DNA from: Novosphingobium sp. Leaf2
Lineage (GTDB): Bacteria > Pseudomonadota > Alphaproteobacteria > Sphingomonadales > Sphingomonadaceae
Direction of reading: 5' to 3'
DNA length: 64,000 bases
Assembly (NCBI RefSeq): GCF_001421325.1
Contig: NZ_LMJY01000019.1
Coordinates: 124,001 to 188,000 of the forward strand
The translations under genes were made by a program, and so were the position numbers. Below the pieces are notes generated by a model, which worked only from the letters and a program-made list of their open reading frames with translations, was not told the DNA's origin and made no database searches. This document shows positions 53,778 through 62,675 of this stretch, in pieces (position 1 is the stretch's first letter; each line of letters starts with the position of its first letter).

Positions 53778-54125
53778 ATGTCGCAGGATCTATTCGGAAT
53801 ACACGGCAAGGCGCTGGAGCTGCGATCGCAGCGCATGGGGCTGATCGCTTCCAACATCGCCAATGCCGGCACGCCGGGCTACAAGGCCAAGGACATCGAC
53901 TTTGCCGCCGCCATCCGCGCCGCCGACAAGGGCGTGGGTCTGGACAAGGCGGCGGATGCGGCCACGCAGTACCGGGTGCCGGTGATGCCCTCGCTGGATG
54001 GCAACACGGTGGAGCTGCAGAACGAGCAGCTGGCGTTTTCCGAAAACGCGGTCGGCTATTCGGCTACGCTCGATTTCATTCGCGGGCGGGTCGATACCGT
54101 CAAGCGCGCGCTGCGGGGCGAATGA
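53778..54125 (+). CDS. flgB: Flagellar basal-body rod protein FlgB
   Basis: 115 residues. The N-terminal rod/hook signature LRSQRMGLIASNIANAGTPG is clear, and a C-terminal amphipathic helix of D0 type ends the protein. It forms part of the proximal rod. It is the first gene of the flgBCDEFGHIJKL-motAB run and is preceded by a sigma-54 promoter. The ATG follows CAAGACCC with no strong Shine-Dalgarno. Its stop overlaps the flgC start. Confidence 0.95.
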   Translation: MSQDLFGIHGKALELRSQRMGLIASNIANAGTPGYKAKDIDFAAAIRAADKGVGLDKAADAATQYRVPVMPSLDGNTVELQNEQLAFSENAVGYSATLDFIRGRVDTVKRALRGE

Positions 54126-54541
54126 GCATGAGCAGCTCCACCGGCCCCCTCAACCTGTTCGGCGTGGCGCAGCGCGGCATGTCCGCGCAGTTGGTGCGCA
54201 TGAACGCAGCCGCCTCCAACCTTGCCAACGCCGGCTCTGTGTCGGCGACGGAAGAGGGCGCATACAAGCCGATCCGCGCGGTGTTTTCCGAGGACCTCGA
54301 CCGCGCCAGCGGCCTGGCCACCGTGTCCGTCTCGGGCGTGGTGCGCGAAAAGGCCGCCGCGGTGCGCCAGCACGATCCCGACCATCCGCTCGCCGATCCC
54401 AACGGCGACGTATGGACCGCTCCCGTCGATGAGAACGCGGAGATGGTCGAGATGCTCGAAGCCTCGCGCCAGTACCAGAACATGGTCGAGGCATTGTCTA
54501 CCGCCAAGCAACTGATGCTCGACACCCTGAGGATGAAATGA
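54122..54541 (+). CDS. flgC: Flagellar basal-body rod protein FlgC
   Basis: 139 residues. The N-terminal motif MNAAASNLANAGS and the C-terminal NAEMVEMLEASRQYQNMVEA are the rod-protein hallmarks. DPDHPLADPNGDVW is a FlgC-specific sequence. The ATG overlaps the flgB stop (ATGA). It joins FlgB and FlgF in the rod below the hook. Confidence 0.95.
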   Translation: MSMSSSTGPLNLFGVAQRGMSAQLVRMNAAASNLANAGSVSATEEGAYKPIRAVFSEDLDRASGLATVSVSGVVREKAAAVRQHDPDHPLADPNGDVWTAPVDENAEMVEMLEASRQYQNMVEALSTAKQLMLDTLRMK

Positions 54542-54873
54542 CGATAGCTTCCGTAACCGCCGCAGCCTCGGGCACCAGCGCCAAGGCAAAGAATTCGCTC
54601 GCCGACCTCGATTCCGGCGATTTCATCAAGCTGATGACGGCACAGCTGCAGCAGCAGGACCCCACCAACCCGACCGACAACAACGCGATGCTGGCGCAGA
54701 TGGCGCAATTCTCCTCGCTCGCCAGCACCACCAAGAGCGGCGAGACGCTGCAGAGCATCGCTGACAAGCTGGATTCCGTGGTGTCGGCGCAGAACGCCAC
54801 CGCCACCGCCGTCGCCAAGCTGGCCGCCGCCCAGACCTCGACCGCTACCGCCAACCAGACCCCGACCGCCTGA
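54538..54873 (+). CDS. flgD: Hook-cap assembly protein FlgD, short form
   Basis: 111 residues, about half the usual 220-240. Only the N-terminal FlgD region is present: FIKLMTAQLQQQDPTNPTDN followed by the MLAQMAQFSSLA helix. The C-terminal Tudor/fibronectin-like domains that form the body of the cap are missing; the chain ends in a Thr/Ala-rich tail. Frame and overlap with flgC are intact, so it is not an obvious truncation by mutation. Confidence 0.88.
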   Translation: MTIASVTAAASGTSAKAKNSLADLDSGDFIKLMTAQLQQQDPTNPTDNNAMLAQMAQFSSLASTTKSGETLQSIADKLDSVVSAQNATATAVAKLAAAQTSTATANQTPTA

Positions 54874-54896
54874 CCCCCTCACCGGAGATAATCCAG

Positions 54897-55706
54897 ATGT
54901 CCTATTACACCTCGCTCACCGGCCTCAAGAACGCGCAGACCGACCTCAACGTCATCTCGCACAACATCGCCAACGCCGAGACCAACGGCTTCAAGAAAAG
55001 CACCACGCAGTTCGCCGACATCATTTCGTCTTCGGTCGTCACCGATCCGTCGCTGACCGTGGGCATCGGTTCGCGCGTCGCCAACATCGCGCAGAATTTC
55101 ACGATGGGCGCGATCGAGCAGACCGGGAATGCGCTTGACCTGACGATCGGCGGCGAAGGCTTCTTCACCACCGTCTCGCCCACCTCGGGCAGCACCGAAT
55201 ATACCCGCAACGGCGCCTTCAGCGTCGATGGCAACGGCTTCATCAAGAATGCGCAAGGCGCGAGGCTGCAGGTGTTCCCGCAAGTCAACGGCGTGACGAA
55301 CACGGCCAGCCGCCAGGATGCACAAGTGCCGGCCACCAACGCCGCCGGATCGCCGTTCGCCAGCGTCACGGTGGATCAGCAGGGCCAGGTCGTGGCCGGG
55401 TATGACGATGGCACCACGCTGACCATCGGCACCGTGGCGCTCGCCAACTTCATCGCGCCCACCGGCCTCAAGCAAGTGGGCGATTCCAGCTGGAAAGTGT
55501 CAGGCAAATCGGGCGCACCCAATTATGGCGCGCCGGGCACGGGCGCATTCGGCGCGCTGGATTCCGGGCAGCTGGAACGTTCCAACGTCGACATCGCCGA
55601 AGAGCTGGTCGATCTGATCAGCGCGCAGCGGTATTTCCAGGCGAACGCCAAGGCGATCGATACCGCCACGCAGATCTCTCAGACCGTCATCAACCTGCGC
55701 ACCTGA
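54897..55706 (+). CDS. flgE: Flagellar hook protein FlgE, short form
   Basis: 269 residues. The N-terminal LTGLKNAQTDLNVISHNIAN and the C-terminal NVDIAEELVDLISAQRYFQA helices form the D0 core. FTMGAIEQTGNALDLTIGGEGFF and YTRNGAFSVDGNG are typical of FlgE. It is shorter than the E. coli hook protein (about 400), so the outer D2 region seems absent. It is placed between flgD and flgF, where flgE belongs. An ATG with GGAGAT upstream starts it. Confidence 0.9.
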   Translation: MSYYTSLTGLKNAQTDLNVISHNIANAETNGFKKSTTQFADIISSSVVTDPSLTVGIGSRVANIAQNFTMGAIEQTGNALDLTIGGEGFFTTVSPTSGSTEYTRNGAFSVDGNGFIKNAQGARLQVFPQVNGVTNTASRQDAQVPATNAAGSPFASVTVDQQGQVVAGYDDGTTLTIGTVALANFIAPTGLKQVGDSSWKVSGKSGAPNYGAPGTGAFGALDSGQLERSNVDIAEELVDLISAQRYFQANAKAIDTATQISQTVINLRT

Positions 55707-55727
55707 TAACGTGACGGGAGGCTTGGC

Positions 55728-56471
55728 ATGGACCGGCTGATCTACACCGCCGTTTCGGGCATGAACGCCTCGATGAATCGTGAGCGCGTCATCGCCAGCA
55801 ACATGGCGAACGCGCAGACCGTGGGCTTCAAGGCGGAAATCCTGCAGGCCACGCCCACCACCCTGGAAGGCCCGCAGCTGGAAGTGCGCGCGCTGTCCAG
55901 CACCGAAGTGACCGGCGCGTCGATGAAGGCGGGCGGGCTGACCAGCACCGGCCAGCCGCTCGACGTGGCGATGCAGGGCGATGCGATGCTGGCGGTGCAG
56001 GCGGCGGACGGGCAGGAAAGCTACACCCGGCGCGGCGACCTGTCGGTCACCGTCACTGGCGTGCTGCAGAACGGCGACGGGCTGCCGGTGATCGGTAGCT
56101 CGGGGCCCATCACCGTCCCGCCCGGCTCCAAGGTAAGCATCGCCCCCGATGGCGGCGTGCTGGCGCAAGACCCCGACACGCCCGACCAGCCGCCCCAGGT
56201 GCTCGACAAGCTCAAGCTGGTCAGCACCGCCGGCACCCGCATCGCCAAGGATGTGGACGGCCAGTTCCGCGTCCCCAACGGCGGAATCCTGCCGGTAAAC
56301 GAGAATGCTCAGGTGATTCCCGGAAGCCTGGAACAGTCCAACGTCAACCCTTCACAGGTATTGACGGACATGATCGCGGCGCAGCGGCTTTTCGATATGC
56401 GCACCAAGCTGGTCCAGACCGCAGGCCAGCTAGACGAAGCCGGCGCGCGCCTGATGCGCATCGACAGCTGA
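55728..56471 (+). CDS. flgF: Flagellar basal-body rod protein FlgF
   Basis: 247 residues. The N-terminus MDRLIYTAVSGMNASMNRER begins directly, as in FlgF. The rod signature VIASNMANAQTVGFKAE, and C-terminal LEQSNVNPSQVLTDMIAAQR are present. It forms the upper proximal rod and is followed by flgG at 24 bases. Confidence 0.94.
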   Translation: MDRLIYTAVSGMNASMNRERVIASNMANAQTVGFKAEILQATPTTLEGPQLEVRALSSTEVTGASMKAGGLTSTGQPLDVAMQGDAMLAVQAADGQESYTRRGDLSVTVTGVLQNGDGLPVIGSSGPITVPPGSKVSIAPDGGVLAQDPDTPDQPPQVLDKLKLVSTAGTRIAKDVDGQFRVPNGGILPVNENAQVIPGSLEQSNVNPSQVLTDMIAAQRLFDMRTKLVQTAGQLDEAGARLMRIDS

Positions 56472-56494
56472 GCCCACTCACAAAGGAATAGCAG

Positions 56495-57283
56495 ATGCCC
56501 AGTTCCGCCCTCCAGGTTGCCCGCACCGGGCTTGAGGCACAGGACACGCGCATGCGCGTGATCTCGAACAACCTCGCCAACGTCTCGACCACCGCCTTCA
56601 AGCGCGACCGCGCCAACTTCGCCACGCTGGCCTACCAGGACGCGCGGGTGGCCGGCGCGCAGTCGTCCACCGAAACCGTCTACGCCACCGGCCTGAACCT
56701 GGGCACCGGCGTTGCCGTGCAGTCCACCACCCGCATGGAATCGCAAGGCTCGTTACAGACCACCGGCAATTCGTTCGATCTGGCACTGGACGGCGACGGC
56801 TATTTCCAGGTCCAGCTTCCCGGCGGCCAGCTGGCCTATACCCGCGCCGGCAATTTCAGCCGCACCGCCGAAGGCCAGCTGGTGACCGCCCAGGGCTATC
56901 CGGTGCAGCCCGCCATTACCGTGCCCGAAGGCGCCACCTCGGTAACCATTTCCGACGACGGCACCGTATCGGCGCAGCTGGCTGGTCAGACCGCCCCCAG
57001 CCAGCTGGGACAGATCACCATCGCCAGCTTCACCAACCCGGTGGCGCTACAATCGTCGAGCGACAACTTCATGCTGGAAACCGCCGCCAGCGGCACCGCG
57101 CAGATCGGCGTGGCGGGCGAACAGGGTCGCGGCCACGTGCGCCAGGGCATGCTCGAAGCCTCCAACGTGAATGTGGTGGAGGAACTGGTCGACATGATCG
57201 AGACGCAGCGCGCCTACGAGATCAATTCCAAGATGATCTCGGCGGTGGACGAAATGCTGCGCAACGCGAACCAGACGCTGTGA
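56495..57283 (+). CDS. flgG: Distal rod protein FlgG
   Basis: 262 residues, the normal length. ARTGLEAQDTRMRVISNNLA at the N-terminus, the YFQVQLPGGQLAYTRAGNFS core and the NVNVVEELVDMIETQRAYEI C-terminus are all diagnostic. It builds the distal rod that crosses the P- and L-rings, whose genes (flgI, flgH) follow. Its TGA overlaps the GTG of flgH. Confidence 0.96.
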   Translation: MPSSALQVARTGLEAQDTRMRVISNNLANVSTTAFKRDRANFATLAYQDARVAGAQSSTETVYATGLNLGTGVAVQSTTRMESQGSLQTTGNSFDLALDGDGYFQVQLPGGQLAYTRAGNFSRTAEGQLVTAQGYPVQPAITVPEGATSVTISDDGTVSAQLAGQTAPSQLGQITIASFTNPVALQSSSDNFMLETAASGTAQIGVAGEQGRGHVRQGMLEASNVNVVEELVDMIETQRAYEINSKMISAVDEMLRNANQTL

Positions 57284-57972
57284 GCACGCGCACGCCGATC
57301 CTGATCGCGCTGGGCACGCTGGCAGCCGGTGGGGCGCTGGTCGCCAGCCCCGCGCTGGCAAAGAAGCGCCCGCCCCAGCCTTCGGGCTTCGAGCCGACCC
57401 TGCCGGTCCCGGCAACTGTCGCCCCCGCCGCCGTCACCGGCAGCATCTTCAACATCGCGGCCGGCTACGCCCCGCTATACCAGGGCACGCGCGCGGCCCG
57501 CATCGGCGATCCGCTGACGATCCTGCTGGTGGAGAACACCACGGCGGCCAAGTCCGTCAGTTCGAAAAGCGGCAAGAACGGCTCGGCCTCGATCACCCCG
57601 CCCACGCGCGGGCTGGTGTCGAAGCTGCTGAATGCCGATGCGCTGAAGGCGGGCTCCACCTCCTCGTTCAACGGATCGGGCAACGCGGCGCAGACCAGTT
57701 CGCTGGATACGACGCTGTCGGTCACAATCGCCGAAGTGCGTGCCAACGGCACCGCGCTGGTGCGCGGCGAAAAGCGGATGCTGATCAGCCAGGGCGACGA
57801 ATGGGTGCGCTTTTCCGGCATCGTGCGGCTGGCCGACATCGACCAGGAAAACCAGATTTCCTCCGCCCGCGTCGCCGATGCCCGCATCGAATACACCGGC
57901 AAGGGCGCGCTGCAGACCGCCAGCAAGCAAGGCTGGCTGGGCCGCTTCTTCAACAAAATCTCCCCATTTTGA
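57280..57972 (+). CDS. flgH: Flagellar L-ring protein FlgH without a lipobox
   Basis: 230 residues. A cleavable signal (ILIALGTLAAGGALVASPALA) is followed by the FlgH domain: YQGTRAARIGDPLTILLVEN, SSKSGKNGS, and the C-terminal VADARIEYTGKGAL. Known FlgH proteins are outer-membrane lipoproteins with an N-terminal Cys; here no cysteine exists in the whole protein, so lipidation is excluded. The GTG start (GTGA overlap with flgG) has no obvious alternative carrying a lipobox. Confidence 0.93.
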   Translation: MSTRTPILIALGTLAAGGALVASPALAKKRPPQPSGFEPTLPVPATVAPAAVTGSIFNIAAGYAPLYQGTRAARIGDPLTILLVENTTAAKSVSSKSGKNGSASITPPTRGLVSKLLNADALKAGSTSSFNGSGNAAQTSSLDTTLSVTIAEVRANGTALVRGEKRMLISQGDEWVRFSGIVRLADIDQENQISSARVADARIEYTGKGALQTASKQGWLGRFFNKISPF

Positions 57973-57980
57973 GAACCGCG

Positions 57981-59078
57981 ATGCGCCGTCTCCTCCCCTC
58001 CCTGCTGCTGGCCGTGCTGGCCCTGTTCGCCGCCCCCGCTCAGGCCGAGCGCGTGCGCGACCTGGGCCAGTTCCAGGGCGTGCGCACCAACCAGTTGACC
58101 GGCTACGGCGTGGTCGTCGGCCTGCCCGGCACCGGGGATGACAATCTGGAATACCTGACGCAGGCGATGAAGGGCGTGTCGGGCCGCATGGGCCTGACCC
58201 TGCCGCCGGGCATCGCGCCCGGCCTGAAAAACGCCGCCGCCGTGGTCATCACCGCCGATCTGCCCGCCTTTGCCAAGCCCGGCCAGCGCATCGACGTGAC
58301 CGTCTCCACCCTCGGCAAGGCCAAGTCCCTGCGCGGCGGCGCGCTGATCCTGACCCCGCTGTACGGCGCGGACGGGCAGATCTACGCGATGGCGCAAGGC
58401 AACCTGGCCGTGGGCGGGCTCGACGCGTCGGGCCGCGATGGCTCCAAGGTCACCGTCAACATCCCGACCGTTGGCCGCATCGCCGAAGGCGCCAGCGTGG
58501 AACGCGCCGTCGCCACCGGCTTCGATGCGGGCGAGATGCTGCGCTGGAACCTGTTCGCCGCCGATTTCCTCACCGCCGCGCGGGTGCGCGATGCGATCAA
58601 TAGCAAAGTGCCAGGTATCGCCACGGTGGAGGACGGCGTGACGCTCGCGCTGCGCCTGCCCGGCAACCCGGACAGCCGCGCCAGCATGATGGCCGCGATC
58701 GAGATGATCGACGTCGATCCGGCGGAAACGCCCGCGCGCGTCATCGTCAACAGCCGCACCGGCACCGTGGTGATCAATTCTGCCGTGCGCCTGTCTCCCG
58801 CCGCGATCAGCCACGGCAAGCTGACCGTGCGCGTGCAGGAGAACCCCAGCGTCGTCCAGCCCGCGCCCTTCAGCAAGGGCCGCACCGAAGTGGAGCAGCA
58901 TTCCGCCGTGTCGGTGGAAGAGGAACAACGCTCGGTCGCCCTGTTCAAAGGCGGCGCTTCGCTCGCCAAAGTGGTGGATGCGCTCAACATGCTGGGCGTC
59001 ACCCCGTCCGATCTGGTCGCGATCCTCGAAGCACTGAAACAGGCCGGCGCGCTCAAGGCCGAGATGGTGGTGATATGA
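57981..59078 (+). CDS. flgI: Flagellar P-ring protein FlgI
   Basis: 365 residues with a signal peptide (LLPSLLLAVLALFAAPAQA). The conserved RVRDLGQFQGVRTNQLTGYG and VVGLPGTGD open the mature part; GGALILTPLYGADGQIYAMA and VIVNSRTGTVVI follow. It forms the periplasmic ring around the rod, assembled with the help of FlgA. Eight bases separate it from flgH; its stop overlaps the flgJ start. Confidence 0.96.
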   Translation: MRRLLPSLLLAVLALFAAPAQAERVRDLGQFQGVRTNQLTGYGVVVGLPGTGDDNLEYLTQAMKGVSGRMGLTLPPGIAPGLKNAAAVVITADLPAFAKPGQRIDVTVSTLGKAKSLRGGALILTPLYGADGQIYAMAQGNLAVGGLDASGRDGSKVTVNIPTVGRIAEGASVERAVATGFDAGEMLRWNLFAADFLTAARVRDAINSKVPGIATVEDGVTLALRLPGNPDSRASMMAAIEMIDVDPAETPARVIVNSRTGTVVINSAVRLSPAAISHGKLTVRVQENPSVVQPAPFSKGRTEVEQHSAVSVEEEQRSVALFKGGASLAKVVDALNMLGVTPSDLVAILEALKQAGALKAEMVVI

Positions 59079-59404
59079 GCGGCATCCTGCCCGCCGCCAG
59101 CGGTATGACCACCAGCGCGCAGCAGACCGACCGTGAAAAGCTGCACGTCGTCGCCAAGCAGTTCGAAGCGGTATTCCTGCGCGAAATGCTAGGCGCGGCG
59201 CGCAAGACCAGCTTCGGCGGCGACGGCGGCGCGGGCGACATTTCCGGCGGGCAGGCGATGGACACCTTCCGCCAGTTGCAGGACGAACACTTCGCCGACG
59301 CCACTGCCAACAGCGGCGCGATCGGACTGGCCAAGCTGCTGGAGGTGCAGATGTCGCGCTTCGTGGCGGACGGCTCTACGGACCGCAAGGCTTCCGGCAA
59401 ATGA
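59075..59404 (+). CDS. flgJ: Rod-binding protein FlgJ (no muramidase domain)
   Basis: 109 residues equal to the N-terminal rod-binding domain of the larger FlgJ: KQFEAVFLREMLGAARKTSF and AMDTFRQLQDEHFADATA. The peptidoglycan-cleaving domain of gammaproteobacterial FlgJ is absent, as in many alphaproteobacteria. The transglycosylase gene at 50.2-51.1 kb may supply that activity. The start overlaps flgI by ATGA. Confidence 0.92.
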   Translation: MSGILPAASGMTTSAQQTDREKLHVVAKQFEAVFLREMLGAARKTSFGGDGGAGDISGGQAMDTFRQLQDEHFADATANSGAIGLAKLLEVQMSRFVADGSTDRKASGK

Positions 59405-59488
59405 GCCCTGGCATCGCCGCCCGGCCTTTATTCCCGGCCCTTCCCACCGTTCTAAGCGCGTCAGCCATCAACGGACCGGATTGATCCC

Positions 59489-60826
59489 ATGAGCTCCGAT
59501 CTTCTCTCCATCGGCAAAGCCGGCGTCCGGGTTGCCCGCGCGGCGCTTGACGTGACGTCGAACAACATCGCCAACGCGTCGAGCGCGGGATACGTGCGCC
59601 GGTCGGTGACGGTGCAGGAAGTGTCCGGCGGCTCCAGCCTTTCCACGCCCGGCGCGATCAACCTGGCCGGTGCGCGCATCACCGGGATCGTCCGCAATGC
59701 CGATGTGTTCCGCCAGTCCGAAGTGCGGCGCACCGGTTCGGACGCGGCGCGCGCCTCCGCCGAAGTGCAGGGGCTGGAAAACGTCGAGGCGGCGCTGGAA
59801 CAGACCGGCGTGTACCCATCCATCGTCGCGCTGGAAGGCAGCCTGCAACAGCTGCTGTCCGACCCCACCGACGGCTCGCTGCGCGCGCAAGTGGTGGAAG
59901 ACGGGCGCACGATGGCGCAGACCTTCAACACCGCCGCCCAAAGCCTGACCGCCGCCGCCAAGGGCCTGCAGTTCGATGCGCAGGACGGCGTATCCCAGGT
60001 CAACCGCACCGCGGCAGAACTGGCGCGGGTGAACCTGCGGCTGATGCGCAGCGGCGATGCCAGCAGCGATCAAAGCGCCCTGCTCGACCAGCGCGACGGG
60101 CTGCTTCAGCAATTGGGCGAACACGCCGACATCACCACCACGATCAACCCGGACAAGACCGTCACGGTCACGCTGGGCGGGCCGACCGGGGCCACGCTGG
60201 TATCGGGCGCCACCACCCAAGCGCTGGCGATGGGCACGGCGGCGGACGGCACGCTGTCCTTCACCGTCAACACCCAGCCGGTGACGCTGGGTTCCGGCGC
60301 GATCGCGGGCAAGGCGCAGGCGCTGGTGGAATTGTCAGGCGCCCGCACGGCGCTGGACGGGATCGCCGCGCAGATCGTCACCACGCTCAACGCGGCGCAA
60401 GCCACGGGCGTGGACCTTCAGGGCAACGCCGGCCAGCCGATGTTCTCGGGCACCGATGCGGCCAGCATTGCCCTGGTGGCAAATGGCGGCGGCGCCATCG
60501 CCACCGCCCCTGCGGGCGCCGGCGCAAACAGCCGCGACGTGAGCAACCTTGCCGCCATGCGCACCGCATTTGCCGCCGCCGATCCGGCCGGCGCGATGGA
60601 TACATTGCTGTTCAGCGTGTCCAGCGCGGTGGCGGGCCGCACCGTGACGCGCGATGCGCTGGCCTCCATCGCCAGCAGCGCGAAAGTTTCGTTGCAGGCG
60701 CAAGCCGGCGTCAATCTGGATGACGAGGCCGTCAACCTGGTCCGCTTCCAGCAGGCCTATCAGGCCTCGGCGCGGGTGATGCAGACCGCATCCGACATCT
60801 TCGATTCTATCCTGGCAATCAGGTGA
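59489..60826 (+). CDS. flgK: Hook-filament junction protein FlgK
   Basis: 445 residues. The N-terminal D0 helix ALDVTSNNIANASSAGYVRR and the C-terminal EAVNLVRFQQAYQASARVMQ are the HAP1 signatures. The middle (DQRDGLLQQLGEHADI) agrees with FlgK. It is first exported after the hook is complete and is a client of FlgN. An 84-base gap separates it from flgJ and may hold its own promoter, but I could not identify one. Confidence 0.94.
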   Translation: MSSDLLSIGKAGVRVARAALDVTSNNIANASSAGYVRRSVTVQEVSGGSSLSTPGAINLAGARITGIVRNADVFRQSEVRRTGSDAARASAEVQGLENVEAALEQTGVYPSIVALEGSLQQLLSDPTDGSLRAQVVEDGRTMAQTFNTAAQSLTAAAKGLQFDAQDGVSQVNRTAAELARVNLRLMRSGDASSDQSALLDQRDGLLQQLGEHADITTTINPDKTVTVTLGGPTGATLVSGATTQALAMGTAADGTLSFTVNTQPVTLGSGAIAGKAQALVELSGARTALDGIAAQIVTTLNAAQATGVDLQGNAGQPMFSGTDAASIALVANGGGAIATAPAGAGANSRDVSNLAAMRTAFAAADPAGAMDTLLFSVSSAVAGRTVTRDALASIASSAKVSLQAQAGVNLDDEAVNLVRFQQAYQASARVMQTASDIFDSILAIR

Positions 60827-60833
60827 GGCGGCC

Positions 60834-61751
60834 ATGATCAGCATTTCCACGAGCACCGGCGCCTTCTTCGAACGGTCCCGCGCGGACATCAAGAGCCTGC
60901 GCGGGCAGGCCGAGGCGCTGCAGCAGCAGCTGTCGAGCGGCAACCAGCTCTCCCGCTCGTCCGACAATCCGGTAGCAGCCTCGCGCCTACGGGCCTTGTC
61001 GCGCCTCGATGCGCTCTCGCAAGTGGACACCGCGAATGCAGACCGGGCGAGTGCCGACCTGACGCTGGCGGGCGGGGCGATGTCGGACATGGCCGATGCC
61101 ATCGTGCGCGCGCAGGAACTGGCGACGCAAGCCGCCTCCTCGACCCTCACCGGCGATCAGCGCAGCGCCATTGCGGCCGAACTGGACCAGCTGCACGGCA
61201 ATCTGCTTGCCTTGTCCAACGCGCGCGATTCCAATGGGCACGCGCTGTTCGGCGGTGAAGGGACCGGCGATGCCTATGCGCTCGATGCCGCGGGCAAGGC
61301 CACCTATGTAGGCAGCGCGCAAGTGGAGGAACTGCCGCTGGGCGAAGGGCAAAGCGTCAGCCGTTCGATGAGCGGGCCGCAGTTCCTGTCCTTTACCGGC
61401 AAGGGCGGTACCGCCACCGACGTGATGGGCACGATTAAGGCGCTGTCCGATGCGCTCAAGGCAGGTCCGGGCACCGCGTCTGCCATCGATGCGCTGGCAG
61501 ACCTGAAGACCGGGCTGGACACCCTGACCACCGGCCAGACCGTGATCGGCAGCCGCCTCAACTGGATCGAGGTGACCACCGATCGCCGCACCGCAATGGG
61601 CGAACTACGCTCGTCCGAGCAGGCGGATATCGGCGGTGCCGATCTGGCCACCACGGTTACCCGCTTGCAAGAAACGCTGACCGTGCTGGAAGCCAGCCAG
61701 GCCAGCTTCAGCAGGCTCGCCAGCCTTTCTTTGTTCGACCAGCTGCGCTGA
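60834..61751 (+). CDS. flgL: Hook-filament junction protein FlgL
   Basis: 305 residues. The flagellin-like N-terminus has LQQQLSSGNQLSRSSDNPVA, with the DNP motif of HAP3; the C-terminal helix includes LATTVTRLQETLTVLEASQA. It completes the junction between hook and filament. A GAGG site precedes the ATG, eight bases after the flgK stop. No flagellin gene is in the window. Confidence 0.94.
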   Translation: MISISTSTGAFFERSRADIKSLRGQAEALQQQLSSGNQLSRSSDNPVAASRLRALSRLDALSQVDTANADRASADLTLAGGAMSDMADAIVRAQELATQAASSTLTGDQRSAIAAELDQLHGNLLALSNARDSNGHALFGGEGTGDAYALDAAGKATYVGSAQVEELPLGEGQSVSRSMSGPQFLSFTGKGGTATDVMGTIKALSDALKAGPGTASAIDALADLKTGLDTLTTGQTVIGSRLNWIEVTTDRRTAMGELRSSEQADIGGADLATTVTRLQETLTVLEASQASFSRLASLSLFDQLR

Positions 61752-61810
61752 CGCGGCGCCCATTTCCCGTGCGCGCGTTGGCGCCCCCTTTTTCGGAAGC
61801 GTGATTAACC

Positions 61811-62674
61811 ATGTTTGCAATCATCGGCGTCGTCATCCTGCTGGTGATGGTTTTTGGCGGCTTTGCGATCACCGGCGGTGCGCTAGGGCCGGTGATGGAG
61901 GCGATTCCGCACGAGATGCTGATCATCGGCGGGGCGGCGATCGGCGCGATCGTTACCGGCAACTCGATGCACGAGTTAAAGGGCCTGGGCGGCGGCATGA
62001 TGAAGGTGTTCAAAGGCCCCAAGCATAACAAGCAGGACCATATCGACGCGATCATCCTCACCTCGCGCCTCATGAAGCTGCTGCGTTCCGAAGGGCCGGT
62101 GGCGCTGGAAAGCCACGTCGCCGATCCCAAAAGCTCGGCCATCTTTGCCGAATTCCCGCGCCTGCTGGGCAACGGTCCGCTGATCCATGTCATCGCCGAT
62201 ACTCTGACGCTGATCGTCGTCTCCTCGGGCACGCTGGAAGTCCATGCGGTGGAGGACGTGATCGATAACAGCCTCAAAACGCACTTCCACGAAACCCACG
62301 AAGCGCAGCACGCGCTGCAAAGCCTGGCCGATGCGCTGCCGGCGCTGGGCATCGTGGCGGCGGTGCTGGGCGTGGTGAAAACGATGGGCTCGATCGACAA
62401 GCCGCCCTCGATTCTGGGCGCGATGATCGGCTCGGCGCTGGTCGGCACGTTCATGGGAGTGATGCTGGCGTACGGCATGGTCGCGCCAATGGCGGGGCGG
62501 CTGAAACAGGTGCTGGAGGCTGACGAGCAGATCTTCCATGCGGTCAAGCAGGTGATCATCGCCAGCCTGCATGGCTGGCCGCAGCCGCTGGTGGTGGAAT
62601 CGGCGCGCTCGGGCCTAGGCCATGCCTTCCGCCCCACCCTGTCCGACCTGCTCGACGCGATGCGGGGCAAGTAA
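61811..62674 (+). CDS. motA: Flagellar motor stator protein MotA
   Basis: 287 residues, the canonical size. Helices open MFAIIGVVILLVMVFGGFAI, a cytoplasmic domain (about 70-165) holds charged residues for FliG contact, and the C-terminal ALGIVAAVLGVVKTMGS and MIGSALVGTFMGVMLAYG helices make the proton path. It precedes motB by one base. It is the normal stator of the window, unlike the divergent pair at 52.5-53.6 kb. Confidence 0.95.
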   Translation: MFAIIGVVILLVMVFGGFAITGGALGPVMEAIPHEMLIIGGAAIGAIVTGNSMHELKGLGGGMMKVFKGPKHNKQDHIDAIILTSRLMKLLRSEGPVALESHVADPKSSAIFAEFPRLLGNGPLIHVIADTLTLIVVSSGTLEVHAVEDVIDNSLKTHFHETHEAQHALQSLADALPALGIVAAVLGVVKTMGSIDKPPSILGAMIGSALVGTFMGVMLAYGMVAPMAGRLKQVLEADEQIFHAVKQVIIASLHGWPQPLVVESARSGLGHAFRPTLSDLLDAMRGK

Positions 62675-62675
62675 C

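Noticed and set aside
61778..61800. A second sigma-54 promoter before motA
   Set aside because: TGGCGC is followed at the right spacing by TTTTC in place of TTGC, so the essential -12 GC is missing.
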